Positions 53,665-61,668 of a stretch of 64,000 nucleotides of DNA are shown here, piece after piece. Each line of letters opens with the position of its first letter. Position 1 is the stretch's first letter. The position numbers and the translations under genes were made by a program. Source of the DNA: Thalassolituus sp034111725 (lineage in GTDB: Bacteria > Pseudomonadota > Gammaproteobacteria > Pseudomonadales > Oceanobacteraceae); assembly GCF_034111725.1 (NCBI RefSeq), contig NZ_JAWUWR010000009.1:1-64000 (forward strand). Direction: 5' to 3'. The notes beneath the pieces are model-generated. The model searched no databases and had not been told where the DNA came from. It worked only from the letters and a program-made list of their open reading frames with translations.

Positions 53665-55460
53665 CTCTTAAACTCTCCGTCTTTACCATTAAGGGTGATA
53701 ATCAAACGCGTAAACGAGTTGATCGAACCGTATAAACCAAAAAATCGTTCCAATACACTCGAAAACATTAAGGGGCTAGTGCCTGCTAACATGATTGGGT
53801 CGAGGGTTAATTCGATTTGCGTACCACGACACATAGATACCAGCCCTTCAATCTGAATAGGCGCGGTAATCGGCTTTGTATGAATCGCCATTATCGAATC
53901 AATCATATTGCGTGTACTGGCAGAATCGCGAAAATCATAAAGGCGTAAAATTTCTTTAATCGCCTCTACTGAACCGCCACCATTACTCAACGATAAGTGA
54001 TTTAGATTCAGATGCGATATCAGTCGCCAGTAGCCGCGTTCGCGCAATGGCGGGCGAATGGTTGATGTTGGATTAACCACACAGGATATCTTCTCTGTCG
54101 GGTATTCGTTATCAACCACTTGCATAAATGGCTGCCCCTGACCCGTTGGCAATTTACGCGGCAAATTACGATTAGTGCACAACAACTGTAAATCTAAACT
54201 CTGATCGCTTAGTTCATAAGGATTAAAATTAAGATCGACTAAGCGAATATTCATTTCAGAGGCAAGTTCGTTACGATGCTCACCTTCGAATATTTCTCGC
54301 CGACTGGTTAACCAAAATGCCGACTTTTGCTTTTGGTTTTGGCTGTGGTCGATACCATAAAAAGGACGGTACGGCGTGTACTTACCATCACTGTCTGTCG
54401 CCCCCGCATTGACGACAGAATAGATCTCTAGGCCTTCTCGACGACGCGCATCCGGCACAATTGGGTACTCAGATTCGGTATGCGTTAGCGGGATAGGATC
54501 GGCAATTTGCTCGAAGATATTCACAATCGGCGTACAGCCCAGTGCGAACATACCAACATTCACTTGATGCTCTAGTTCGATATCACTTTCACGCAGGTAC
54601 AAATAGATATTTAGGGTGTCATCAAAGCTATTATTAATGCCAATATCTAACTGCGTAAAATCGATGAACTGAAACTTCTCTTGGAACGAGAAAAACTCGG
54701 TTAGTAAACGGTAACCCATAAAAGAGGAGCTAGGGTATGGCAACAACCCTTCAGCAATGTCAAAACCCACTTGCTTCAACGCATCTGAATTTAAAATGGT
54801 GGGTTTGATATCCGCATCACCATTGGCAATGACAACACGAAAACACTTGGTCAGAATCAGGTCGTATAACGGATGAACATGCTGCGCCTGCCCTTTCAAG
54901 AAAAGGCGAATCTTGGTCAGATCCATATCGGCAATACGTAAATCGGCACTTAAACTCTTAAATGAAAGCTTTAAGACTGCGCTAGCACCTTGAATATCAA
55001 AACTGCCGGGGGCAATAAAAGGCTTCGGCATCAATTGCGCTGAATCCAATCGTATCGGTAATAATTCGACTGGATAGCGCGTAGTAAATAGGCACTCCTG
55101 ATTTTGGCTAGTATCAGTTTCTAGCTCGGTATTTGCAGGAATCGTGATAGCCGCATCAAGGTCATCCAAAGGCGAGAATTGGGCAATGGCCATTGATGGA
55201 ATAGGACGCAGATAATGCGGGTATAAGGTTTCGAGCATAGCATCGGTTAATTCAGGAAAATCATCACTGAGCTTCTGCTGAATACGCGCATTCAAAAATG
55301 CAAAACCTGAAAGCAAACGAGCAACGAGCGGATCGTCTACTGAGTCACTACCAAGCTGTAAATTTTCAGCAGCCGACGGGTGCTGTTTGGCAAACTCAGA
55401 AGCCGACTGTTTGATAAATGCCAGTTCTTTTTCGTAGTGATAAAGCAGTCTATCGCTCAT
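53628..55460 (-). CDS. tssF: TssF, T6SS baseplate
   Basis: 610 residues, usual length. Start MSDRLLYHYEKELAFIKQSA, then ARLLSGFAFLNARIQQKLSD and PELTDAMLETLYPHYLRPIP, the classical TssF (VasA/ImpG) N-terminus. Further on, SYKTPYRPFYGID-like and LNLNHLSLSNGG segments. Forms the baseplate wedge with TssG. Its ATG overlaps nothing: the tssE stop ends one base before. Confidence 0.95.
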   Translation of the reverse strand: MSDRLLYHYEKELAFIKQSASEFAKQHPSAAENLQLGSDSVDDPLVARLLSGFAFLNARIQQKLSDDFPELTDAMLETLYPHYLRPIPSMAIAQFSPLDDLDAAITIPANTELETDTSQNQECLFTTRYPVELLPIRLDSAQLMPKPFIAPGSFDIQGASAVLKLSFKSLSADLRIADMDLTKIRLFLKGQAQHVHPLYDLILTKCFRVVIANGDADIKPTILNSDALKQVGFDIAEGLLPYPSSSFMGYRLLTEFFSFQEKFQFIDFTQLDIGINNSFDDTLNIYLYLRESDIELEHQVNVGMFALGCTPIVNIFEQIADPIPLTHTESEYPIVPDARRREGLEIYSVVNAGATDSDGKYTPYRPFYGIDHSQNQKQKSAFWLTSRREIFEGEHRNELASEMNIRLVDLNFNPYELSDQSLDLQLLCTNRNLPRKLPTGQGQPFMQVVDNEYPTEKISCVVNPTSTIRPPLRERGYWRLISHLNLNHLSLSNGGGSVEAIKEILRLYDFRDSASTRNMIDSIMAIHTKPITAPIQIEGLVSMCRGTQIELTLDPIMLAGTSPLMFSSVLERFFGLYGSINSFTRLIITLNGKDGEFKRWPPRAGEKALI

Positions 55461-55940
55461 TTAGAATAACTCCGAAACGTTTACCGTTTGGTTGATCGGG
55501 TTTAACGTCGATTCAAATATCATGAGCTCTTGTACTGGGTTCATATGCAGTGTTGCTTCAACTCTAAAACGTATTGTTGGATCTTCGTTATCAAGTACCG
55601 CATCGGTTTTCACTTTCACGGTCTTGATTCTAGGTTCGTATTTAAGGACGGTTTTCTCGATTTTTCGACAAAAGTCATTACGGCTATCGAATGAACTCAT
55701 ATTAATGGTCGATAAATCAGGCAGACCATAATTCAACACGGAATCATCTAAGTTTTTATAGGCTTCTGGTGGTGATACACAGCAGTAGCGAGTGTTGAAT
55801 AAGTTTTCTAAATCTCGACGAATGCTTTCACGCAGGCAGCGTTGTATGCGGTGACTTTGGCGAAAATCATTGCTTTGATTTTGTTCTAGTAGACGATCTA
55901 GCACAGGGGCTAATAGCCGCTTTTCACGCTTATTAACCAT
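55461..55940 (-). CDS. tssE: TssE, T6SS baseplate (gp25-like)
   Basis: 159 residues. gp25-like lysozyme-related fold: RIQRCLRESIRRDLENLFNT, YGLPDLSTINMSSFDSRNDF, a central acidic stretch with LKYEPRIKTVKVKTDA, and FRVEATLHMNP. TssE links baseplate and sheath. Its stop ends one base before tssF and the start follows tssC2 by one base. Confidence 0.93.
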   Translation of the reverse strand: MVNKREKRLLAPVLDRLLEQNQSNDFRQSHRIQRCLRESIRRDLENLFNTRYCCVSPPEAYKNLDDSVLNYGLPDLSTINMSSFDSRNDFCRKIEKTVLKYEPRIKTVKVKTDAVLDNEDPTIRFRVEATLHMNPVQELMIFESTLNPINQTVNVSELF

Positions 55941-55941
55941 A

Positions 55942-57462
55942 CTAAACCTTACCTGTTTCTATTTGATTCAGCGCCGTAGTTAACTTCAACTCCGACACTA
56001 AGTGATCAACGGTGTAATGCGTTTTTAAGTGTACGATACTTGAGTAATGACCCGGTTTCCCCGGCTCTTCCACAACCCGCACGCGGGCTTCACGTAGAGG
56101 ATAGCGAGCCATCATTTCCCACGATAGGTCATCGCGCCCTGTTGTATATTCATCTAGCCAATCTTGTAAAAAACGCTGACAGGCATCGGCAGTAACATAA
56201 GAACCGACTTTATCGCGAATGATCACTTTGATGTATTGGGCGAATCGAGAGCCACATAATATTTGTTGCAACATAGAACTAATTCGCGCATTGGCATTGG
56301 CCGATTTATTGCCGTAGTTTTTTGAAACTTGCAGCGATGGACAATTGTTAAATACCGCGTATGGCGTTTGATAGCAGTGGCACAACGAAATCAAACCAAG
56401 ATCACTAAGTTCCCGTTCCAATTGGTCGGTAATAGTGACCGAAGTCGACATTTTCACCATAGCTTTTGAGCTATCCGTTTTATAACTCAATGATGGGAAT
56501 TGCGTTACTAAGCCACCACCAAGATAGTCGCGCGGTACACCACGAATATGGCTAAACCAGCCGACCTCGGAGAATTCACGGATCAAGACCGAGCCTAGCG
56601 CAAAGCAGGCATTGCCCCACAAATATTTATTGTTGTTTTTACCCGCTACGTCTTCGACAAAATGCATACCTTGGGGCGAATTATAATTACGCTCGTAAGG
56701 TTTTCTCATCAATAAATTCGGCAATGTTAACGCTAAGAAACGACTATCTTCGCGTTCTCGTAGCGAACGCCAACGAATATATTCATCGGCACGAAAAACG
56801 TTATCTAGGTTGATTGGCAAGCCTAACGTGTCGTAGCTATCCAAGCCGAATAATTGTGGCGCAGCACTGCAAACAAAAGGGCAAAATGCAGCGGCAGCAG
56901 CTCGACTAATACCTTGCAGGGTAAATACATCGTCGTAGCGATGACCTTCATACGGGCGATGTGATACGTAATAGTCACCGAGCAATACGCCAAATGGCTC
57001 GCCACCTGGAGTACCGAATTCTTCGTTATAAATTAAATGAAACAAGCCGCTTTGATCGAAATCTGGAGCTCGTTCAATGTCTTTCGATAAGTCTTTCCAG
57101 TTAACATCCAACAAACGAATTTTAATGTTATCGGATGCGACGGCAGCATCAACAAGAAACCATAGTCCTCGCCATGAGCTTTCAAGACGCTGGAAACGAG
57201 CATCATGGAGAACAGCATTGACTTGTTCGGAAATGAGTTCGTCTATTTCGGCAATTTGCTGATTGAGCCAACGCTTAACTGAATAATTGCGATTAATCTT
57301 AGTAACAGAAAAATGATTTAACCAAAGAGAAAATGCGGCTACGTCATCTTTCTCGGCAAGAAACGTATAGATGTCAGCCAAAGGGAGTGTTTGCGCATCG
57401 GGAGAACCTAACAAAGAAGGATTCTTATGCACCCGATCAATGCTTGAAGAATCTGTCAGCAC
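55942..57462 (-). CDS. tssC: Second TssC-like sheath protein (TssC2)
   Basis: 506 residues from a GTG at 57462, chosen because AAGGGA lies seven bases before it; the ATG at 57513 would put the start inside the terminator hairpin. TssC features throughout: RFQRLESSWRGLWFLVD, LIYNEEFGTPGGEPFGVLLG, AAAAAFCPFVCSAAPQLFGL, EYIRWRSLREREDSRFLALT, and KVIIRDKVGSYVTADACQRF. It differs clearly from TssC1 (shared pattern, low identity). Paired TssC proteins occur in some T6SSs (ImpC/ImpD). Possibly a sheath variant or a base-plate-proximal ring. Confidence 0.9.
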   Translation of the reverse strand: MLTDSSSIDRVHKNPSLLGSPDAQTLPLADIYTFLAEKDDVAAFSLWLNHFSVTKINRNYSVKRWLNQQIAEIDELISEQVNAVLHDARFQRLESSWRGLWFLVDAAVASDNIKIRLLDVNWKDLSKDIERAPDFDQSGLFHLIYNEEFGTPGGEPFGVLLGDYYVSHRPYEGHRYDDVFTLQGISRAAAAAFCPFVCSAAPQLFGLDSYDTLGLPINLDNVFRADEYIRWRSLREREDSRFLALTLPNLLMRKPYERNYNSPQGMHFVEDVAGKNNNKYLWGNACFALGSVLIREFSEVGWFSHIRGVPRDYLGGGLVTQFPSLSYKTDSSKAMVKMSTSVTITDQLERELSDLGLISLCHCYQTPYAVFNNCPSLQVSKNYGNKSANANARISSMLQQILCGSRFAQYIKVIIRDKVGSYVTADACQRFLQDWLDEYTTGRDDLSWEMMARYPLREARVRVVEEPGKPGHYSSIVHLKTHYTVDHLVSELKLTTALNQIETGKV

Positions 57463-57490
57463 TTTAGTTCCCTTAAAATGAATAACGAAT

Positions 57491-57518
57491 AAAAAGGGAT
57501 GCGCGAAGCGCATCCCTT
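57491..57518 (-). terminator. Rho-independent terminator between tssC1 and tssC2
   Basis: On the minus strand an 11-bp perfect stem (AAGGGATGCGC with GCGCATCCCTT, three-base loop) is followed by five T. It lies 10 bases after the tssC1 stop and 29 bases before the tssC2 start, inside what is otherwise one operon, so it must be read through in part. Confidence 0.9.
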
Positions 57519-57527
57519 AATTGACGC

Positions 57528-59012
57528 TTACTTAGGTTGTGGAATGTTCGCAACCATACGAAGAGAAGTCGTCAGTTCTTCCATTTGCAGCCAAGGTTTG
57601 AGGTAGGCAACAGCACTGTAGGCGCCTGGTTGACCTGGAATTTCTTTTACCTCAACGCGAGCTTCAGCTAGTGGGTACTTAGCTTTCATCTCTGCGGACG
57701 CATCTGGGTTTGAGTTGGTGTATTGAGAGATCCACTGGTTTAACCAGCGCTCGCAATTCTCTGCCTGCATAAATGAACCAACTTTATCGCGTGCCATTAC
57801 TTTTAAGTAATGGGCAATACGAGAAGTCGCCATCAAGTATGGAAGACGTGCAGAGATAGAGGCGTTAGCCGTTGCATCTGGATCGTCATAAACCTTTTGC
57901 TTTTGAGCAGACTGCGCACCAAAAAATACTGAGTAATCGGTATTTTTGTAGTGACATAGTGGCAAGAAGCCTTGATTCGAAAGCTCTGCTTCACGACGGT
58001 CAGTAATACCCACTTCAGTTGGGCATTTCTGATCGGTATCGCCGTCATCACTCTTAAAGATGTGTGATGGTAAGCCCTCAACACGGCCACCTTCAGCACC
58101 ACGAATAGCGGTACACCAAGAGTTTTCTGCGAATGCGCGAGTGAGGGTTGTGCCCATAACATAAGCAGCGTTCATCCAGCAGTAATCATCATGGCCGGCG
58201 GCTTTTGACATGCCTGACTCGTCCAATTCGAATTCTTCAAAATTGAAGCTTTCAACTGGCTTAGAAGCAGCGCCATAAGGTAGGCGAGAAAGTACGCGTG
58301 GCATTACCAAAGTCACGAAGCGAGAATCATCGCTATCGCGGAAGCTACGCCATTTGATGTATTCCTGAGATTCGAAAATCGCACCTAAATCACGCGGCTT
58401 AGATAGCTCAGTAAAATCATCAAAACCAAACATGCCTGCACCAGCAGCAGAGATGAATGGGCAAAAACCAGCAGCCGCAACGTTAGACATATTAGCTAAC
58501 AAATCGACGTCTTCTGGGTGGCTAGTGAATTCGAAGTCACCGATCATAGCGCCGTATGGTTCACCACCGGCAGTGCCGAATTCTTCTTCATATAATTTTT
58601 TGAAGATTTGGCTTTGATCGAATTCAACCGCTTTATCAAGATCGCGGAACAATTCGCGCTTAGAAATGTTAAGCATGCGAATTTTCAGCGTAGAGCTGGT
58701 TTCAGAATTCATCACCAAGTGATTAAGGCCGCGCCATGAACCTTCCAACTTTTGGAATTTTTCATCATGAAGAATTGCCGTTAATTGACGCGACATAGCT
58801 TCGTCAATTGCTGCAACCGCTTGCTTAATGGTATTGGTTAGGTTGCGATCCCAAGTCACTGTACCTTTTAGAACCTGTTCAGTCAGGTTAGCCAAAAGGT
58901 CTTGAGTTTCTTCGCGCTCAGTTTGCTTAGTTGAACTAATTGCTTGTTCTAATAAGCTAAACGATTGCTCTTCGGCGACTGCGCCACCAGAGGTTTCTAA
59001 TTCAGTACTCAT
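57528..59012 (-). CDS. tssC: TssC1, T6SS sheath large subunit
   Basis: 494 residues, EvpB/VipB family. Features: KFQKLEGSWRGLNHLVMNSE, LYEEEFGTAGGEPYGAMIGD, NVAAAGFCPFISAAGAGMFG, EYIKWRSFRDSDDSRFVTLV, ARDKVGSFMQAENCERWLNQ and a C-terminal WLQMEELTTSLRMVA. It assembles with TssB into the contractile sheath. Its ATG overlaps the tssB stop by one base. A strong terminator follows it. Confidence 0.97.
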   Translation of the reverse strand: MSTELETSGGAVAEEQSFSLLEQAISSTKQTEREETQDLLANLTEQVLKGTVTWDRNLTNTIKQAVAAIDEAMSRQLTAILHDEKFQKLEGSWRGLNHLVMNSETSSTLKIRMLNISKRELFRDLDKAVEFDQSQIFKKLYEEEFGTAGGEPYGAMIGDFEFTSHPEDVDLLANMSNVAAAGFCPFISAAGAGMFGFDDFTELSKPRDLGAIFESQEYIKWRSFRDSDDSRFVTLVMPRVLSRLPYGAASKPVESFNFEEFELDESGMSKAAGHDDYCWMNAAYVMGTTLTRAFAENSWCTAIRGAEGGRVEGLPSHIFKSDDGDTDQKCPTEVGITDRREAELSNQGFLPLCHYKNTDYSVFFGAQSAQKQKVYDDPDATANASISARLPYLMATSRIAHYLKVMARDKVGSFMQAENCERWLNQWISQYTNSNPDASAEMKAKYPLAEARVEVKEIPGQPGAYSAVAYLKPWLQMEELTTSLRMVANIPQPK

Positions 59013-59530
59013 TATTCAGCTCCTTCCTTAGCTTCACCGATACCAAGCTCTTTCGAAATAGCGGTAATGTTGTCGGTATTTTTCAAAATTTCTTCAAGAA
59101 CGTTTTCGAGGTCTTCTGAACGATCTGCTTTGCTCAATAGATCACGTAGTTTGTTACGTGCATCTAATAGTTTTTTCAGTGGTTCAACTTGAGACACGAT
59201 GGCTTCTGGTGTGAAGTCATCCATTTTCTTGAAGTCGAGATCAATAGCAACTTTGCTACCATCTGCTGCCAGGGTATTTTCAACCTGAAGATTCAATTTA
59301 GGATTAACTTTACCCATTGCTTCGTTGAAGTTATCGCGGTCAATCTGAACGAATTTACGATCTTTAAGCGCTTTGCGGTTCTCAGTATTATCACCGGAAT
59401 AGTCGCCCATAACACCCGTTACAAATGGCAGTTCCTTCTTAACTTCTGCACCGTTAGTTTCAACGTCATAGGTAATGTGTACGCGAGGCTTACGAACTCG
59501 CTTCAATTTATTGTGAATACTTTCGGACAT
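59012..59530 (-). CDS. tssB: TssB, T6SS sheath small subunit
   Basis: 172 residues. VipA family: MSESIHNKLKRVRKPRVHIT YDVET start, KKELPFVTGVMGDYSGDN, KDRKFVQIDRDNFNEAMGKV and a helical C-terminus (LKKLLDARNKLRDLLSKAD) that binds ClpV and TssC. GGAG lies before the ATG. Coupled to tssC1 by overlap; 59 bases after tssA. Confidence 0.97.
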   Translation of the reverse strand: MSESIHNKLKRVRKPRVHITYDVETNGAEVKKELPFVTGVMGDYSGDNTENRKALKDRKFVQIDRDNFNEAMGKVNPKLNLQVENTLAADGSKVAIDLDFKKMDDFTPEAIVSQVEPLKKLLDARNKLRDLLSKADRSEDLENVLEEILKNTDNITAISKELGIGEAKEGAE

Positions 59531-59589
59531 AAATAACTCCTTTTCGTGTGAGTAACGGTTTAATTCTCTGGGTTCAAATTAGTTAACGC

Positions 59590-60843
59590 TTACCATCCCA
59601 ATTTTGCGGCTGGTTCTGCCGCTGACGCAGCGCCTGCTGCCCCTTGAGATGAAGGTGTCGTTTGGCTAGTGGCGGGTTTAACCACTGGTGGCGCAACATA
59701 TGAATGGGTATCGCTGCCATCCAACATCACCCCGGTAAACTGCGAATAAAGGCTACGAGCTGTACTATCAGGAATCAGTTCCATCATGAGCTCTGCAACC
59801 GTCATGCGGCCCCACGAAACGATACGCTCTAAGCTAGGCGCAAGAGGTGTATGAGGCTCGTATTGACGGAAATATTTAGCTACTTCTTCAAGACGCTTAA
59901 GGGCATCTTCGCGATTAGTAATTGGGCCTGCGGCAGCATTAGTCATATGTACAACCTGGCTTGTAGTAACGGTTTCGTCCGATGATACTTCGCTCGGTTC
60001 TGAGACAGCTGCGGCAGCAGCATCGGCGTCATCCGCCGCTTGGATTTTTTCTTTATAGGCGAAACGCGTGGTACGTAAAACTTCGTCTAATAATTCTGTG
60101 ATTTTTGAGCTTGGAGGAGCATCGCCGCCACATAATTCGCGTAATTTACTGCTGGTTTCTTTATAGGCCGCTAACGCTTCTTCGATGGTTTCAATGAAAT
60201 TACGGCAGGTCTGAATATCGGTCTGGGCGATCGTGTCATTTACTGACGACAGGCTGTATCCAAGTGTTGAAATACGCTCAGCTTTGCGATCTTCATCGTC
60301 GATTCGATCAGCATCACGAGCCTGCTGATATTGCCAAAAACTGAACGCGCCATGATCGCCGTCAATCGTAATTTCGATATTGCGTAACGGCGCTAATAAA
60401 GTACCTTCACCGCCGTCACCATTTAAACCTGTGAGTGGTGCAACACGAGTCTCAATGCCATCTTCGTCAGGCATTGGAAATAGACCATCCCAATGATCAT
60501 TAACTAATTGATTAATTAATTTCATACCATCTCTTAGACCAGAAACGCCATTAAGACGAACTAGGCTTTCGAGGTACCAAGTTGCAACTTCTAAATCCTT
60601 AGATTGAGAAGACAGGATTTTAGTCGCAAGTTCAGAAACAGTAACCCAAGGGGTATACAAATCAATTTCAACGTCGCCAAACATAGCTGAGCGTTCTGCT
60701 GCTCGAGCATTATTTCGGGCGTCTTTAATGACATAGTAATCAGATGTGGGGGAACGATCGGCTCTTACATCGCTTCCCTGCGGCATATCATCACTAATAG
60801 GAGCAACTAAGCTATCAATATCGATAACATAACCAAATGGCAT
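59590..60843 (-). CDS. tssA: TssA, T6SS cap/assembly protein
   Basis: 417 residues. ImpA N-terminal domain: PISDDMPQGSDVRADRSPTS, VEIDLYTPWVTVSELATKIL, VATWYLESLVRLNGVSGLRD, NDHWDGLFPMPDEDGIETRV. A helical middle and Ala/Thr-rich linkers follow, then a short C-terminal domain with EPHTPLAPSLERIVSWGRMT, typical of the class with a VasJ-like end. AAGGA precedes the ATG. A 140-base gap to tagF may hold a promoter. Confidence 0.92.
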   Translation of the reverse strand: MPFGYVIDIDSLVAPISDDMPQGSDVRADRSPTSDYYVIKDARNNARAAERSAMFGDVEIDLYTPWVTVSELATKILSSQSKDLEVATWYLESLVRLNGVSGLRDGMKLINQLVNDHWDGLFPMPDEDGIETRVAPLTGLNGDGGEGTLLAPLRNIEITIDGDHGAFSFWQYQQARDADRIDDEDRKAERISTLGYSLSSVNDTIAQTDIQTCRNFIETIEEALAAYKETSSKLRELCGGDAPPSSKITELLDEVLRTTRFAYKEKIQAADDADAAAAAVSEPSEVSSDETVTTSQVVHMTNAAAGPITNREDALKRLEEVAKYFRQYEPHTPLAPSLERIVSWGRMTVAELMMELIPDSTARSLYSQFTGVMLDGSDTHSYVAPPVVKPATSQTTPSSQGAAGAASAAEPAAKLGW

Positions 60844-60983
60844 CGGTCAGAATCCTTTCTAAATTGTGGTTAAGCGTTATTCTGCCGACATATTACACGC
60901 CTAAATTGCAATTTAACACCCGCGATAATCTTATTCGCTACTTAATAAATTAGTATTAGTTTGGCGTTATATTAACCGGCCAA

Positions 60984-61658
60984 CTAATTCCAACGTCCAT
61001 CCAACATAAATACAAATTGATCCGGCTTTGGTAGTCCTTCGACAACAACTGTTGTCGCTGGGCTATTAGCCGTTTCTCCAGTGCTCCATATACTGCAGCT
61101 GGCTTGAGGGGCGAATTGGGTGTTTAGCAAGGCTGCATAACGCTCAACCTCATTATGGCCTCCCGTCATTACCATCGCATTACCAATGTTTCGACATTGC
61201 GCTGATGGTGTCATGCCATGCTCCCATAACCTTGCTGACTCACCGTTCAATAATTGTGATAACTGATCTGCATCAAACGAATTTTGCAGCGCCGCAAGTG
61301 CAGCAGCTTCAAGAGACTCAAACCATGATTGATTATTACCCATAAATGCAAAAAGATTGGTTTTTGCATTCAGAGGCTGCACCAACGACAGCGGGAAATA
61401 TCGACCGACACTATCGACACTTGGAATTAAAATTCCGGCCCAAGAATGTTCATTAATCACGCCAGGGCGGAGGGCAAAGCGCCAAATCGAACTGGTTAAA
61501 TATATATCCAACCAACTATCACCAAGAAGCTCTTTTGATCCCGACACCGAACACTGCAACCATTCATCCCAAACGGATAGAAAGGCCGAAGACACATGAC
61601 GATTAACAAAATCGCCATGCGCAGGTAATTTTCCGAATAATCCAATCTGATTGCTCAT
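60984..61658 (-). CDS. tagF: TagF, T6SS post-translational repressor
   Basis: 224 residues, DUF2094. Start MSNQIGLFGKLPAHGDFVNR, then SSIWRFALRPGVINEHSWAG and PSVDSVGRYFPLSLVQPL, which are the family hallmarks. TagF holds the T6SS off until threonine phosphorylation or another signal removes it. It lies ten bases after tssM. The PP2C-type phosphatase at 34.6 kb could belong to the same control circuit, though PpkA and Fha are not in view. Confidence 0.93.
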   Translation of the reverse strand: MSNQIGLFGKLPAHGDFVNRHVSSAFLSVWDEWLQCSVSGSKELLGDSWLDIYLTSSIWRFALRPGVINEHSWAGILIPSVDSVGRYFPLSLVQPLNAKTNLFAFMGNNQSWFESLEAAALAALQNSFDADQLSQLLNGESARLWEHGMTPSAQCRNIGNAMVMTGGHNEVERYAALLNTQFAPQASCSIWSTGETANSPATTVVVEGLPKPDQFVFMLDGRWN

Positions 61659-61668
61659 GAGTCCCTCT

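Noticed and set aside
56823..57218. Short minus-strand frames inside tssC2
   Set aside because: Out-of-frame shadows of a well-supported T6SS gene.
60907..60922. Possible sigma-54 site before tssA
   Set aside because: On the minus strand only GG and TTGCA agree with the consensus; the rest of the -24 element does not match.
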